A stretch of DNA of 64,000 nucleotides from JBKECF01 sp047974375 (GCA_047974375.1 JBKECF010000006.1:62001-126000); one strand, 5' to 3'; counted from the first letter of the stretch, positions 46,351 through 56,390 are shown. The notes: a model not told the origin generated them from the sequence alone. Numbers and translations are program-made.

Positions 46351-47780
46351 TTTAAGAATTTTATAAATCCGTTTTTGCCATGTTCGTTCAATTTAAACAC
46401 ACCGCAATGAGTTAAACACTCCATGAATTTTTTACCTACTTCATTTTTTAGATATTCAATTAAATTATCTTTTTCATTATAGTTAGTTTTTAAATATTCA
46501 ATCCAATTTTTATGATTTAGGAGTTCTTCGCTAATTTCTTTTTTATTCAAAAGTACATATTCAATATTTTTCAGTTCATCTTTTAGTCTGGCTGGTAAAA
46601 TAGCAAGGCCCATAACCTCTATAAGGCCTATATTTTCCTTTTTAATGTGGTGAATTTCCTTATGAGGATGAAAAATACCGTCGGGGTGTTCCTTGGAGGT
46701 TCTATTATTCCTTAAAACTAAATTCAATATGTATTGATTGCCTTTTTTTCTGGCAATTGGTGTTATTGTATTGTGTCTTTCAGTTGTATGAGCAACAATA
46801 TCATGTTCTGGATCTGAATAATCAATCCACTGGTTAAGTATTTTCTCGCCTAAGGCTAAAATTTCATTTTTATTTTCTCCACATAATCTAATTGTTGATA
46901 AAGGCCATTGTAATAGCTCTAAAGTTATATTATTTTTAGTAACTTTATGAAATGAATTAGCTTTATCCATAGGAAAAATATGATTACCGCATTGGTAATG
47001 GTCATGACTAAGAATTGAACCACCCACAATAGGCAAATCGGCATTGGAGCCGGCGAAGTAATGTGGTATATAGTCAACAAATGATAGCAAAGCATCAAAA
47101 GTTCTTTTGTTAATAACCATAGGTATATGTTTTTCATTAAGTAAAATTGAGTGTTCATTAAAATAACTATAGGGAGAATATTGCAAAAACCAATTTTCAT
47201 TGCATAAACTTAGAGGTATAAGTCTTAAATTTTGTCTAGCTGGATGGTTTAAATTTCCTGCAAAGCCTTCATTCTCCCTGCAAAGCAAGCACTTAGGATA
47301 TTTGTTTTTAGGCGTGTTTTTTGCTTTGGCTATATCTTTAGGGTTTTTTTCGGGTTTAGATAAATTAATTGTTATATCTAAACCATGGCTTTCCCACATT
47401 ATATTTTTTTCAATTCTATCTGTGCGAATATAATAAATATCTTTAGATAGATTATAGAAGTAGTTAGTTGCGTCCTCTTTGTTGTTTTTGTATAACTCTT
47501 GAAACTTTTTAATTACTATACTAGGGAGAGGTGTTATTTCGCCCATAATTTTAGTATCTAAAAGATCACGCTGAGTTATTGTATTTTCAATTTTTCCATT
47601 TTCACAAGCAATATCAAGTAGTTTATTTAAAATGTATATAATATCATTATTGGTTTCATTACTAAAAAAATTATGTTCATTTTCACCAACAATATTCAAA
47701 ATTTTATTACCTATATAAGATCTGTCATTTTCTTCAATGTAATTTTTATCTATTGCGTAGTTAATTAATTGACCTATCAT
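46341..47780 (-). CDS. galT: Galactose-1-phosphate uridylyltransferase (type 2)
   Basis: It transfers UMP from UDP-glucose to galactose-1-phosphate. The 479 residues are of the longer Firmicutes class. Visible motifs are NHPARQNLRLIPL, the SHDHYQCGNH region corresponding to the catalytic HxH set, and FHPHKEIHHIKKENIGLIEV near residue 380. It follows galK 7 nt downstream, so the two form an operon. AGGTGA precedes its ATG. Its stop codon touches an IS3 fragment. Confidence 0.94.
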   Translation of the reverse strand: MIGQLINYAIDKNYIEENDRSYIGNKILNIVGENEHNFFSNETNNDIIYILNKLLDIACENGKIENTITQRDLLDTKIMGEITPLPSIVIKKFQELYKNNKEDATNYFYNLSKDIYYIRTDRIEKNIMWESHGLDITINLSKPEKNPKDIAKAKNTPKNKYPKCLLCRENEGFAGNLNHPARQNLRLIPLSLCNENWFLQYSPYSYFNEHSILLNEKHIPMVINKRTFDALLSFVDYIPHYFAGSNADLPIVGGSILSHDHYQCGNHIFPMDKANSFHKVTKNNITLELLQWPLSTIRLCGENKNEILALGEKILNQWIDYSDPEHDIVAHTTERHNTITPIARKKGNQYILNLVLRNNRTSKEHPDGIFHPHKEIHHIKKENIGLIEVMGLAILPARLKDELKNIEYVLLNKKEISEELLNHKNWIEYLKTNYNEKDNLIEYLKNEVGKKFMECLTHCGVFKLNEHGKNGFIKFLNTI

Positions 47781-47787
47781 TTTTCAC

Positions 47788-48942
47788 CTATAACTTTCTA
47801 GCACCATTTCCAGAGTTAGCAATGTACACTTCGCCATTTAATCCTGTTTCTTTTTTGTAATCCTTAGGGAGATTATCTAATAAATCTTTAACTTTATTAT
47901 CTGGTACGATGTTAACGGTACATCCGCCAAAGCCTGCGCCTGTCATTCTTGCCCCGATTGCACCGTATTTTTGTGCAAGTTCTACCATTAGGTCTAATTC
48001 CTTACAACTAACTTCGTAATCGGTTTTTAATGATTCATGGGATTGATTTAATAAATTACCAAATTCTATAATATTGCCTTTTGTTAATTCGTTTTTAGCT
48101 TTTTGTGTTCTATCATTCTCACTTATTGCGTGCTTTGCTCTTTTAAATAATACATCGCCATTTAAAAGGGGCTTTATATTTTCGAGGTCTTTTAAAGTTG
48201 CCTCACATAAAAAATTAAATTTTCCAATTGTATTTAATTTTTCTAGAACTAAATCACATTCTTTTCTTCTTTCGTTGTACTTTGAATCGGCTAAACCTCT
48301 TTTAACTTTGGTATTACATATTACAATTTTGTATCCCTCAATGTCTAAGGGTACATGTGTGTACTCTAGAGTATTTGTGTTTAACATTACAGCTTTGTTT
48401 TTTTCGCAAATACCTATGGCAAATTGATCCATTATTCCACAATTTAAACCTATGTATTCATTTTCTGATTTTTGACATAGTTTTATTAATTCAACTTTAT
48501 CAATATTTAAATTATATTCAGTATTTAAAATTGTAGCCATAAGTAGTTCTATGGAAGCTGAGGAAGATAAACCAGAACCATTAGGAATAGTTCCTTCAAT
48601 TAATAAATCGAAGCCATCAAATTTATAACCTAATTCATTTAAGTAGTAAATTATACCTTTCATATAGTTTACCCAATTATGGTCTTGGTCATACTTTAAA
48701 GTATTTAAGTCTATTTCAATAATATCTTTGTCTTTGTAGTTATTGGAATAAAACCTGCATATATTGTCATTTCTTTTTTTATATACTCCATATGTTCCAA
48801 TATCTAAGGCACAAGGAAAAACAAAGCCGCCATTATAGTCTATATGTTCACCAATTAAGTTTACACGACCTGGTGAAAAGTATACACAGTTGCTGTTAGT
48901 TCCAAAAACTTTCTTGAAATCATCTTTTAAATTATTAATCAT
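47788..48942 (-). CDS. galK: Galactokinase
   Basis: It phosphorylates galactose at C1 with ATP. It is a GHMP kinase of 384 residues. The galactokinase signature GRVNLIGEHIDYNGGFVFP lies near residue 25. The ATP loop is PNGSGLSSSASIELL and the third motif GARMTGAGFGGCTVNI. It begins the galK-galT operon with a consensus promoter (48990-49018). Confidence 0.97.
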   Translation of the reverse strand: MINNLKDDFKKVFGTNSNCVYFSPGRVNLIGEHIDYNGGFVFPCALDIGTYGVYKKRNDNICRFYSNNYKDKDIIEIDLNTLKYDQDHNWVNYMKGIIYYLNELGYKFDGFDLLIEGTIPNGSGLSSSASIELLMATILNTEYNLNIDKVELIKLCQKSENEYIGLNCGIMDQFAIGICEKNKAVMLNTNTLEYTHVPLDIEGYKIVICNTKVKRGLADSKYNERRKECDLVLEKLNTIGKFNFLCEATLKDLENIKPLLNGDVLFKRAKHAISENDRTQKAKNELTKGNIIEFGNLLNQSHESLKTDYEVSCKELDLMVELAQKYGAIGARMTGAGFGGCTVNIVPDNKVKDLLDNLPKDYKKETGLNGEVYIANSGNGARKL

Positions 48943-48989
48943 TTTTTTCCTCTTTTCTAATTTTTATTTACGAGTTCGTATCTAATATT

Positions 48990-49018
48990 ATTTTAGTAAA
49001 TTTTTACCTCTGTGTCAA
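48990..49018 (-). promoter_or_regulatory. Promoter of galK-galT
   Basis: On the minus strand TTGACA (49018-49013) and TAAAAT (48995-48990) are 17 bp apart. It lies 48 nt before the galK ATG. Confidence 0.8.
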
Positions 49019-49036
49019 ATTTAATGTAATTTGACA
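49013..49036. promoter_or_regulatory. Palindrome spanning both -35 boxes of the divergent galK and ilvA promoters
   Basis: TGTCAAATT and its exact complement AATTTGACA are separated by 6 bp. The two outer parts are the -35 boxes of the two divergent promoters, so a dimer bound here could block both. Alternatively it reflects only two facing TTGACA boxes with matching neighbours. Confidence 0.5.
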
Positions 49037-49059
49037 ATAATTATTGTAAGTAATAAACT
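49031..49059 (+). promoter_or_regulatory. Promoter of the threonine ammonia-lyase gene
   Basis: TTGACA (49031-49036) and TAAACT (49054-49059) are 17 bp apart. The ATG follows 28 nt after the -10. Confidence 0.7.
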
Positions 49060-49087
49060 AGAGTAGTTAAAATATGGTGGAGGTTAT

Positions 49088-50308
49088 ATGAATTCAGTAG
49101 AGTCTTTTAAAAATGCAATGAATATAGTTGAAAGTGTAATAAATAAAACAGATTTAATTTATTGCAATGAGCTAAGTTGCAAATATAATAATAATATTTA
49201 TTTAAAACCAGAGAACTTTCAGAAAACAGGTTCTTATAAAATTCGAGGTGCATACTATAAAATTTCATTACTAACAGATGAAGAAAAGTCTAAAGGTTTA
49301 ATTACTTCATCTGCGGGAAATCACGCACAAGGCGTTGCTTATGCAGCTAAGGAAATGAATATTAGAGCTAAAGTCGTTATGCCAACAACAACGCCTTTAG
49401 TTAAAGTAAATAGAACAAAAAGCTATGGAGCTGAGGTCATACTACATGGCGATTGTTACGATGAGGCATCGGATTATGCGAAAAAAATGTCCTTAGAAGA
49501 GGGATACACTTATATTCATCCATTTAATGACTTAGACATAGCCACTGGACAAGGAACAATTGCATACGAAATATTAAAAGAATTGCCGGAGGTAGATGTT
49601 ATTCTTGTACCTATAGGTGGTGGCGGGTTGTCGTCAGGGGTGTCAACACTAGTAAAAATGTTAATGCCTCACGTAGAAGTTATAGGTGTTGAACCAGTGG
49701 GGGCTGCATCTATGAAATATTCTATAGAAATGAATAAGGCAAGTGTATTAAATAAAGTAGATACTATCGCCGATGGCGTTGCAGTTAAAGCTCCAGGGGA
49801 TAAAGTTTTTCCTTATATTAAAGAAAATATAAGTGATATTATTTTAATAGATGACAATGAATTAATAGATGCATTTTTAAGTCTAATGGAAAATCATAAA
49901 ATGATAGTAGAATATGCAGGATTGTTAACTGTTGCTGCCTTAGAACACATTAAATTTAGAAATAAAAATGTAGTTTCTATATTAAGTGGTGGTAATATGG
50001 ATGTAATAACAATGGCATCTTTAGTTCAACATGGTTTAATTAATAGAGGTAGAATTTTTACATTTGGAGTATATTTACCTGATAGACCGGGTGAACTTGT
50101 AAATGTAGCTAATATAATTTCTAAAGAAAATGGAAATATAATAAAACTTGACCACAACCAATTTGTAAGTATAAATAGAAATAAAGCTGTTGAGTTAGTT
50201 ATAACTCTTGAAGCTTTTGGTCATGACCATAAAAATAAAATTTTGAAAAAACTTAAAGACAAAGGCTATGAGCCTGTACTTAAGGAAACCAAAAATTTAT
50301 ATGATTAA
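49088..50308 (+). CDS. ilvA: Threonine ammonia-lyase with C-terminal ACT domain
   Basis: It deaminates threonine to 2-oxobutanoate with PLP. The fold-type II core carries the PLP lysine in KTGSYKIRGA (K51), SAGNHAQGVAYA and the phosphate-binding GGGGLSSGVS. The last 80 residues form one ACT domain (VYLPDRPGELVNVANII), which fits the single-ACT class that may be biosynthetic or catabolic (tdcB type). 406 residues. It is 9 nt before an unknown gene on the same strand. Confidence 0.93.
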   Translation: MNSVESFKNAMNIVESVINKTDLIYCNELSCKYNNNIYLKPENFQKTGSYKIRGAYYKISLLTDEEKSKGLITSSAGNHAQGVAYAAKEMNIRAKVVMPTTTPLVKVNRTKSYGAEVILHGDCYDEASDYAKKMSLEEGYTYIHPFNDLDIATGQGTIAYEILKELPEVDVILVPIGGGGLSSGVSTLVKMLMPHVEVIGVEPVGAASMKYSIEMNKASVLNKVDTIADGVAVKAPGDKVFPYIKENISDIILIDDNELIDAFLSLMENHKMIVEYAGLLTVAALEHIKFRNKNVVSILSGGNMDVITMASLVQHGLINRGRIFTFGVYLPDRPGELVNVANIISKENGNIIKLDHNQFVSINRNKAVELVITLEAFGHDHKNKILKKLKDKGYEPVLKETKNLYD

Positions 50309-50317
50309 GGGGTAAAA

Positions 50318-50959
50318 ATGATTAATATTTCAAATATACCATTTCCCGCCTCTGTACCTATTGTAGTGTTTATAGTTCTTATAATATATTTTAAAATTAA
50401 TAAAAGTAATAGAGTAAAAGGAAAAATGGAAAAATACATTGAGCGTGAGGCTAGTATTGATTTTTTTCATTTTAAAGAATTACCTAAAGAAGTTTTTTTG
50501 TTTGCAGATAAAAAAATTTTTGATATAGAGGTTAATTTTGATAATAAAGCACAAGAAATTAGTTTTAAAAATATAAAAGAGAACTTAAGGGTGCTAAGTG
50601 AAGATACAATGCTTAGGCTAGACAAACAATACACAAATTTAGAGATAAAAGAGATATATGGAGTAAGAAATTTAGAAGCTATAATAAATGGAGAGAGTAA
50701 TTTAAGCAGATACATTATACAACTAAATTCTATGGCTGAATTATTACTTAAAAATGAAGAATACATCTATTTTGAAGCTATACTGTTGGAAGCCATAAGA
50801 ATGAAGTCGGATATTAGTAAGACCTATATTTTATTACTTGATTATTATAAAACATTCAATAAAAGTAAATACCGAAAATTTAAATTAGACATAGAAAATA
50901 ATCAAGTAGTACTTAATAATAAATATTTAAAAAAGAAGTTATTGGAAGGGGAAATATAA
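50318..50959 (+). CDS. Membrane-anchored protein of unknown function
   Basis: The 213-residue protein has an N-terminal membrane segment (about 11-25) followed by a Lys/Glu-rich, mostly helical soluble part without recognised motifs. It overlaps the pyrimidine nucleoside phosphorylase start by one base, so it is cotranslated with it. Function unknown. Confidence 0.65.
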   Translation: MINISNIPFPASVPIVVFIVLIIYFKINKSNRVKGKMEKYIEREASIDFFHFKELPKEVFLFADKKIFDIEVNFDNKAQEISFKNIKENLRVLSEDTMLRLDKQYTNLEIKEIYGVRNLEAIINGESNLSRYIIQLNSMAELLLKNEEYIYFEAILLEAIRMKSDISKTYILLLDYYKTFNKSKYRKFKLDIENNQVVLNNKYLKKKLLEGEI

Positions 50960-52257
50960 TGAATATAATTCGAATAATTGAGAAAAAAAGAGATAAAGAA
51001 GTGCTTTCTAAGGAAGAAATAGAGTGGTTTGTAAAGGAATATACAAATGGAACAATGGAGGATTACCAAGCATCGTCATTACTTATGGCTATAGTTTTAA
51101 ATGGCATGACAAAAGAAGAATGTGTAAATTTAACAATGGCAATGGCGAATTCGGGCGAAATTTTAGACTTAAGTTCAATTAATGGAATAAAATGTGATAA
51201 ACATTCAACGGGTGGGGTAGGTGATAAAACTACTTTGGTATTAGCGCCATTAGTTGCGTCATGTGGTGTGCCAGTGGCTAAAATGAGCGGAAGAGGATTG
51301 GGACATACAGGTGGTACCTTAGATAAAATCGAATCTATAGAAGGTGCCGAAATATCAATGTCTATGGAACAGTTTATTAAACAGGTAAATGAAATTGGTA
51401 TTGCAGTTGCTGGTCAAACAGGTAATCTAGCACCAGCAGACAAAAAACTTTATGCTCTTCGTGATGTAACAGGGACGGTTCAATCTACACCGCTTATAGC
51501 GTCATCTATTATGAGTAAAAAAATAGCCAGTGGTGCTGATGCCATTGTTTTAGATGTAAAAACTGGTGGTGGTGCTTTTATGAAAAGTATAGATGCAGCA
51601 AGAGAATTAGCGAAAACAATGGTAGATATTGGAAATGGCTCAGGAAGAGTAACTAAAGCTGTTATAACTAATATGGAAGAACCTCTAGGTTTTGCAGTAG
51701 GTAATTCAATTGAAGTAATTGAAGCAATAGAAACATTAAAAGGAAATGGGCCTAAAGACTTACTTGAATTAGTTTTAGAGTTAGGTAGTCAAATGCTAAT
51801 AAATAGCAAGTGTGTTGGAACTACTGAGGCTGGTAAAAAACTATTGCAAGAAAAAATTTATAATGGAGAAGGTCTAAAGAAACTAGTTGAATTTATTAAG
51901 ATTCAAGGTGGTAATTCTGAAGTTGTTATGGACTATAGTAAGTTCAAACAACCAAAATATAAAGTGGAAATTGTAGCTAAAGAAGATGGATATATAGAAA
52001 AAATTATAGCCTTAAAAATAGGCGAGGCAGCAATGGAATTAGGGGCAGGAAGAAGAACAAAAGACGATGCAATAGATATGAGCGCAGGTATTTTATTCAA
52101 TAAAAAAGTAGGTGATAGTGTTAAAAAAGGTGAAAAAATATTAACCTACTTTACAGACAAAGATGACAGTACATATGTAGCGGACATAATCGAAAATTCA
52201 ATTTCAATTTCCAAAGAAAAAGTTGAAAAGTTACAATTAATATATGAAATAATATAG
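50959..52257 (+). CDS. pdp: Pyrimidine-nucleoside phosphorylase
   Basis: It phosphorolyses uridine or thymidine to the base and (deoxy)ribose-1-phosphate. The 432-residue protein shows KHSTGGVGDKTTLVLAPLV with the phosphate site, SGRGLGHTGGTLDK and VKTGGGAFMK, and a C-terminal alpha/beta domain. It belongs to the thymidine/pyrimidine phosphorylase family. Thymidine specificity (deoA) cannot be excluded. It is the last gene before guaA. Confidence 0.94.
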   Translation: MNIIRIIEKKRDKEVLSKEEIEWFVKEYTNGTMEDYQASSLLMAIVLNGMTKEECVNLTMAMANSGEILDLSSINGIKCDKHSTGGVGDKTTLVLAPLVASCGVPVAKMSGRGLGHTGGTLDKIESIEGAEISMSMEQFIKQVNEIGIAVAGQTGNLAPADKKLYALRDVTGTVQSTPLIASSIMSKKIASGADAIVLDVKTGGGAFMKSIDAARELAKTMVDIGNGSGRVTKAVITNMEEPLGFAVGNSIEVIEAIETLKGNGPKDLLELVLELGSQMLINSKCVGTTEAGKKLLQEKIYNGEGLKKLVEFIKIQGGNSEVVMDYSKFKQPKYKVEIVAKEDGYIEKIIALKIGEAAMELGAGRRTKDDAIDMSAGILFNKKVGDSVKKGEKILTYFTDKDDSTYVADIIENSISISKEKVEKLQLIYEII

Positions 52258-52299
52258 AAATATCAATTCAGAAAGTTAACTAACCACGTAAGTGGGTGA

Positions 52300-52378
52300 A
52301 TCCACGTTGAGCGTAGAATTAGTCAATTTCTCCATCAAATATAATATTTGAGGAGTAAGTCTAATTCTTCACGATTTA
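52300..52378 (-). repeat. Structured repeat related to copy B, in the guaA leader (copy C)
   Basis: On the minus strand it begins ATCGTGAAGAATTAGA, close to the ATCGGTAAGAATTAGA start of copy B, followed by CTCCTCAA and ATGGAG. The outer stem AGAATTAG/CTAATTCT encloses a TCAAATA/TATTTGA and CTCC/GGAG hairpin. A further GTGG/CCAC hairpin lies at 52285-52305. It fills the 150 nt between pdp and guaA. A purine-riboswitch core was sought and not seen. Confidence 0.5.
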
Positions 52379-52410
52379 AATAATTGTTTTCTACAAAGGA
52401 GAAAAGATTA

Positions 52411-53946
52411 ATGAAACATGAACTTATTTTAGTATTAGATTTTGGTGGGCAATATAATCAGTTAATTGCAAGGCGAGTGAGAGATTTAAATGTATATTGT
52501 GAGGTTATATCATACGATACGCCTTTAAATGAAATTAAAGAAATGAATCCTATTGGAATTATTTTTACAGGTGGACCGAGTGTTGTAACTGATGCGAATG
52601 CACCAATCGTTTCAAAGGAAATATTTGATATGGGCATACCTATTTTAGGTATTTGCTACGGTTGCCAATTAATGGGACATTTACACGGAGGCAATGTAAT
52701 AAAAGCTCCAAATAAAGAATATGGCAAAACGGAAATTAAATATGATACAAATAGCCTTTTATTTAATGGTTTAGATAAAAATAATATTTCATGGATGAGT
52801 CATACATACCATATAGAAAATGCTCCAGAAGACTTTAAGCTAATAGCAGGTACAAACACTTGTAAAGTTGCTGCAATGGAAAATAAGAATAAAAATTTAT
52901 ACGGAGTACAGTTTCACCCTGAAGTTGTGCATACAAATGAAGGTAATAAAATAATAAGTAATTTCCTTTATAATATTTGCAATTGTAAAGGGGATTGGGT
53001 TGTAGACGATATAGCTAAAGAAATGGTAAATGACATAAAAGCAAAGGTTGGTAATAAAAAAGTTTTACTAGCCTTAAGTGGCGGGGTGGATTCCTCAGTT
53101 GCGGCTGCCCTAATTCACAAAGCTATAGGTGACAACCTTATATGTGTGTTTGTGGATCATGGATTACTACGTCATAATGAAGGTGATGAAGTGGAAAATA
53201 TATTCAGAGAACGTTTTTCCATGAATTTAATAAGAGTGAATGCTGAAGGAAGATTTTTAAGTAAGTTAGCAGGAATTTCAGATCCTGAGACTAAAAGGAA
53301 AATAATTGGCGAAGAATTTATTAGAGTTTTTGAAGAAGAAGGAAAGAAAATAGGAAGCGTAGATTTTCTCGCACAAGGCACAATATATCCAGATGTAATA
53401 GAAAGTGGAACAAAAAATTCTGCTGTTATTAAAAGTCACCATAATGTTGGGGGTATACCGGATGTAATTGACTTTGACGATATAATTGAACCACTTAGAG
53501 ATTTGTTTAAAGATGAAGTCCGTAAAGTTGGCTTGGCCGTTGGCTTGCCAGAGGACTTAGTATTTAGACAGCCTTTTCCAGGTCCTGGGCTAGCTATAAG
53601 AATAATAGGCGACATAACTAAAGAAAAGTTAGATATTTTAAGACACACAGATTATATTTATAGGGAAGAGATTAAAAATGCAGGGTTAGATAGAGATATT
53701 TGGCAATACTTTACAGTTTTAACTGGTTTAAGGTCTGTGGGTGTAATGGGCGATGAAAGAACATATGGATATACTATTGCTTTAAGAGGCGTTACATCAT
53801 TAGATGCAATGAGTGCTGATTGGGCTCGTATACCTTATGATGTTCTGGAAAAAATTAGTGTAAGGTTGGTTAATGAATGCCACGATGTTAATCGGATTGT
53901 TTATGATATAACTAGTAAGCCACCTAGTACTATTGAGTGGGAATAA
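52411..53946 (+). CDS. guaA: GMP synthase (glutamine-hydrolysing)
   Basis: It makes GMP from XMP, glutamine and ATP. The N-terminal class I amidotransferase has FGGQYNQLIARRVR, the nucleophile in GICYGCQLMG and the FHPEV histidine-glutamate pair. The central ATP pyrophosphatase P-loop is ALSGGVDSSVAA. The C-terminal dimerisation domain ends KPPSTIEWE. I start at ATG 52411 with AAAGGAGA upstream. The 511 residues are full length. Its terminator follows, then the IS-rich segment, so the 3' end is a boundary of accessory DNA. Confidence 0.97.
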   Translation: MKHELILVLDFGGQYNQLIARRVRDLNVYCEVISYDTPLNEIKEMNPIGIIFTGGPSVVTDANAPIVSKEIFDMGIPILGICYGCQLMGHLHGGNVIKAPNKEYGKTEIKYDTNSLLFNGLDKNNISWMSHTYHIENAPEDFKLIAGTNTCKVAAMENKNKNLYGVQFHPEVVHTNEGNKIISNFLYNICNCKGDWVVDDIAKEMVNDIKAKVGNKKVLLALSGGVDSSVAAALIHKAIGDNLICVFVDHGLLRHNEGDEVENIFRERFSMNLIRVNAEGRFLSKLAGISDPETKRKIIGEEFIRVFEEEGKKIGSVDFLAQGTIYPDVIESGTKNSAVIKSHHNVGGIPDVIDFDDIIEPLRDLFKDEVRKVGLAVGLPEDLVFRQPFPGPGLAIRIIGDITKEKLDILRHTDYIYREEIKNAGLDRDIWQYFTVLTGLRSVGVMGDERTYGYTIALRGVTSLDAMSADWARIPYDVLEKISVRLVNECHDVNRIVYDITSKPPSTIEWE

Positions 53947-53950
53947 GATT

Positions 53951-53995
53951 AAACCACCAAAAACCTTGAATTAACAAGATTTTTGGTGGTTTTTT
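53951..53995 (+). terminator. Terminator after guaA
   Basis: AACCACCAAAAA pairs with TTTTTGGTGGTT, with an inner CTTG/CAAG pair, followed by five T. The next 170 nt are AT-rich, with TTGACCACA repeated at 54003-54020 and no gene. Confidence 0.9.
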
Positions 53996-54170
53996 AATTA
54001 CATTGACCACATTTTGACCACAAAATATTTATATGAAATTTATTATATGTATTTTAAATAGGGTTTTATGGTCAGTATATTAATTGAATCCACATACAAA
54101 AATATTATTTTTCATCTAATCAATATAAATTATATCAGATATTGAATTTTTCACAAAAAACTATGAATTA

Positions 54171-54476
54171 TTATATATCTATTTCAACTGTGAACTTTCC
54201 AAAATTATCTGATTTTATGTAATATTCAATTGCTGAAAATCCTCCAGCATGATAAAAAATATCATCTGTACTAGAATATCCTGTATGTGATCTAACCAAC
54301 ACTTTATCCGATGTAATTGGTAAAATAAATATTGAACTTTTATTTATTTCTCCATTTATGATAACTTTATCTGAGTAAATTTTATAATTAATAATACATT
54401 TATAATTACCAATCATATTCTCTTGTTTGACAGATACCAAAAATGAATCTATATTTACCTCTAAATATTCGACTTT
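54171..54476 (-). pseudogene. C-terminal fragment of an unidentified protein
   Basis: The frame is open from the edge of the IS1634-type element to TAA at 54171. The end reads like a beta-rich C-terminal domain (SSTDDIFYHAGGFSAIEY, then FGKFTVEIDI). It lacks a proper start; TTG 54437 or upstream codons are only internal. I do not recognise the family with confidence. It is probably a gene truncated by the IS region. Confidence 0.4.
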
Positions 54477-54480
54477 ATTT

Positions 54481-56390
54481 TAAACCCATCTTCAACACCA
54501 AAAACAGGTCAAATCTTGAATTTTAGGGATTTGACCTGTTTTTCACCTCGTTTTGTAGTAAAGACTAACCTTGAATATTAGACCTGTGCTACCGAAATTT
54601 AAATGATATTATTAAGTCAAGACCTAAGGAAGTGCTTATGTTTTTTAAAATTATACTAAGAAAAAAGAAAATACTACTTATTATCATGCCGATTTAGTAG
54701 AATCATACCGTGAAGATGGTAAAAATAAGCACCGAGTTATTGCTAGCATTGGTGCTATTTCAGAAAATAAAGCTGAAAGACTTAGACATGTGTTTTCTAA
54801 ATCTAAAAAAATGATTCCTTTAGATGATTTATCTATTAGCTCTGTCTTTTCCTATGGTGCATTTTACTATTTATTTAATTATATTGATAAACTTAAATTT
54901 AGTGAAAAATTTATAAATAAAGCCGAATCTAATATTCCGATTTCTCTTACTAAAGCTTTTGATTGCATTAAAATAATGGTAATCAACAGAATTTTATGTC
55001 CATCAAGTAAATTAGAACTATGTAACTGGCTTGAGCTTACACCTTACAAATATTTTTTTGATGTAGACTTTGATACACAAGCTTTATATAGAGCTCTAGA
55101 CGTTTTAAATGACAATTTTGAAATATTAGAAAAACTTATATACAAGACAGCAGTAGCAAAATATAAACAGAATTTAGATGAATTATTTTATGATATAACA
55201 AGCAGCTACATGGAGGGATATAACTGCATTCTAGCTGAATATGGATATTCAAAAAATCATAGACGTGACAAACCTCAAGTTGTAATAGGTGTTATTACAA
55301 CACTTGAAGGATTTCCTGTAAAGTGCAAAATTTTCAAAGGCAATACTGTTGATAAATCAACGGTTTCTGACATCGTTACTGAAATAAAAAGTGAATATAA
55401 AATTGATGAATTTATTTTTGTCGGAGATAGAGGAATGCTAACGAAAGACAACATTGACTGTATAAAAGATTTGAAACAAAAATTCGTTATGGCAATTCCA
55501 AGGGCATGGACAAAAAAATATCTTACAGATACGGTGATAGATGAAACTCATATGGATAAAAGTGACAATCCATTTCTATTCGTTAAGGAAGTAAGCGCCA
55601 TAGATGATAGGTTGTTATTATGTTTGAATGTAGATAAAAAAATGACGATAGGACTTATAGAAATGGTAAAATAAATGACATAGTCGAAATGTTAGAAGAA
55701 TTTAAAATCTTATTGAATAACCCTCGTAGCAAGGTTAAAGATAAAGATTCTCTTGTGAAAAAAGTAAATACTTTTTTGAATAAAAAACATGGCAAGTACT
55801 TTGATGTTACATACATTGAAGCTGATAATAAATGCGGATTCACTTTTGAACTTTGTAAAAACGAAACTCTGTTAGCAGAAGAAGAAAGATTGGATGGCAC
55901 TTTCCTTATAAGAAGCAATAACAAAAAAATATAATAGCGAAGAACTGATACAAATATATAAAAATTTGAATCAAGTAGAGCACGCCTTCGACATACTAAA
56001 AAACACTTTAGATTTAAGACCTATGTATCATTGGAAAGAATCAAGAGTAAAAGGTTATATATACATGTGCGTACTTGCCGAATATATTTATAATGCAGTT
56101 AGCTATGATCTAAAGTTATGCGGAGCCAATGTTAGTACAGATAGATTTTTGAGTATATTGCAAGGAGTGTCTATAGTTAAATTAGATATAAAAAACGAAG
56201 CAAAAGCATATAAATTTACAGAAATTAAAGAGGAAGATAAAGTAATTTTCAAAAAAATGAAAGTTAAGATAAATAATCCGCCGAAATTAAATGTAGTCTA
56301 GAATTTTTTAAAATCAAAAAGCTATGAATCCTTTATGTAAAAGGGGCTTCACGGTTTTTTGACTGCTATCATATGTTGAAGATGGGTTTA
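54481..56390 (+). mobile_element. IS1634-type element with three frameshifts in its transposase
   Basis: The element of 1910 bp has 17-bp perfect inverted ends (TAAACCCATCTTCAACA at 54481-54497 and its complement at 56374-56390). TATTT lies directly outside both ends, consistent with a 5-bp target duplication. The transposase (about 54638-56301) reads YYHADLVESYREDGKN, GAISENKAERLRHVFS, FYDITSSYMEGYN, VGDRGMLTKDNID and later QVEHAFDILKNTLDLRPMYHW. It changes frame in A6-A7 runs near 54660, 55640 and 55925. As written it is inactive, unless slippage restores it. Confidence 0.85.

Noticed and set aside
52258..52410. Possible purine riboswitch before guaA
   Set aside because: The conserved core (TATA, GTTTCTACC-type joining segments) is absent; the structure is explained better by the repeat family.
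54001..54030. Attachment site of a genomic island at the 3' end of guaA
   Set aside because: guaA is a known integration site elsewhere, but no integrase and no duplicated guaA end are visible; only a short TTGACCACA repeat is present.
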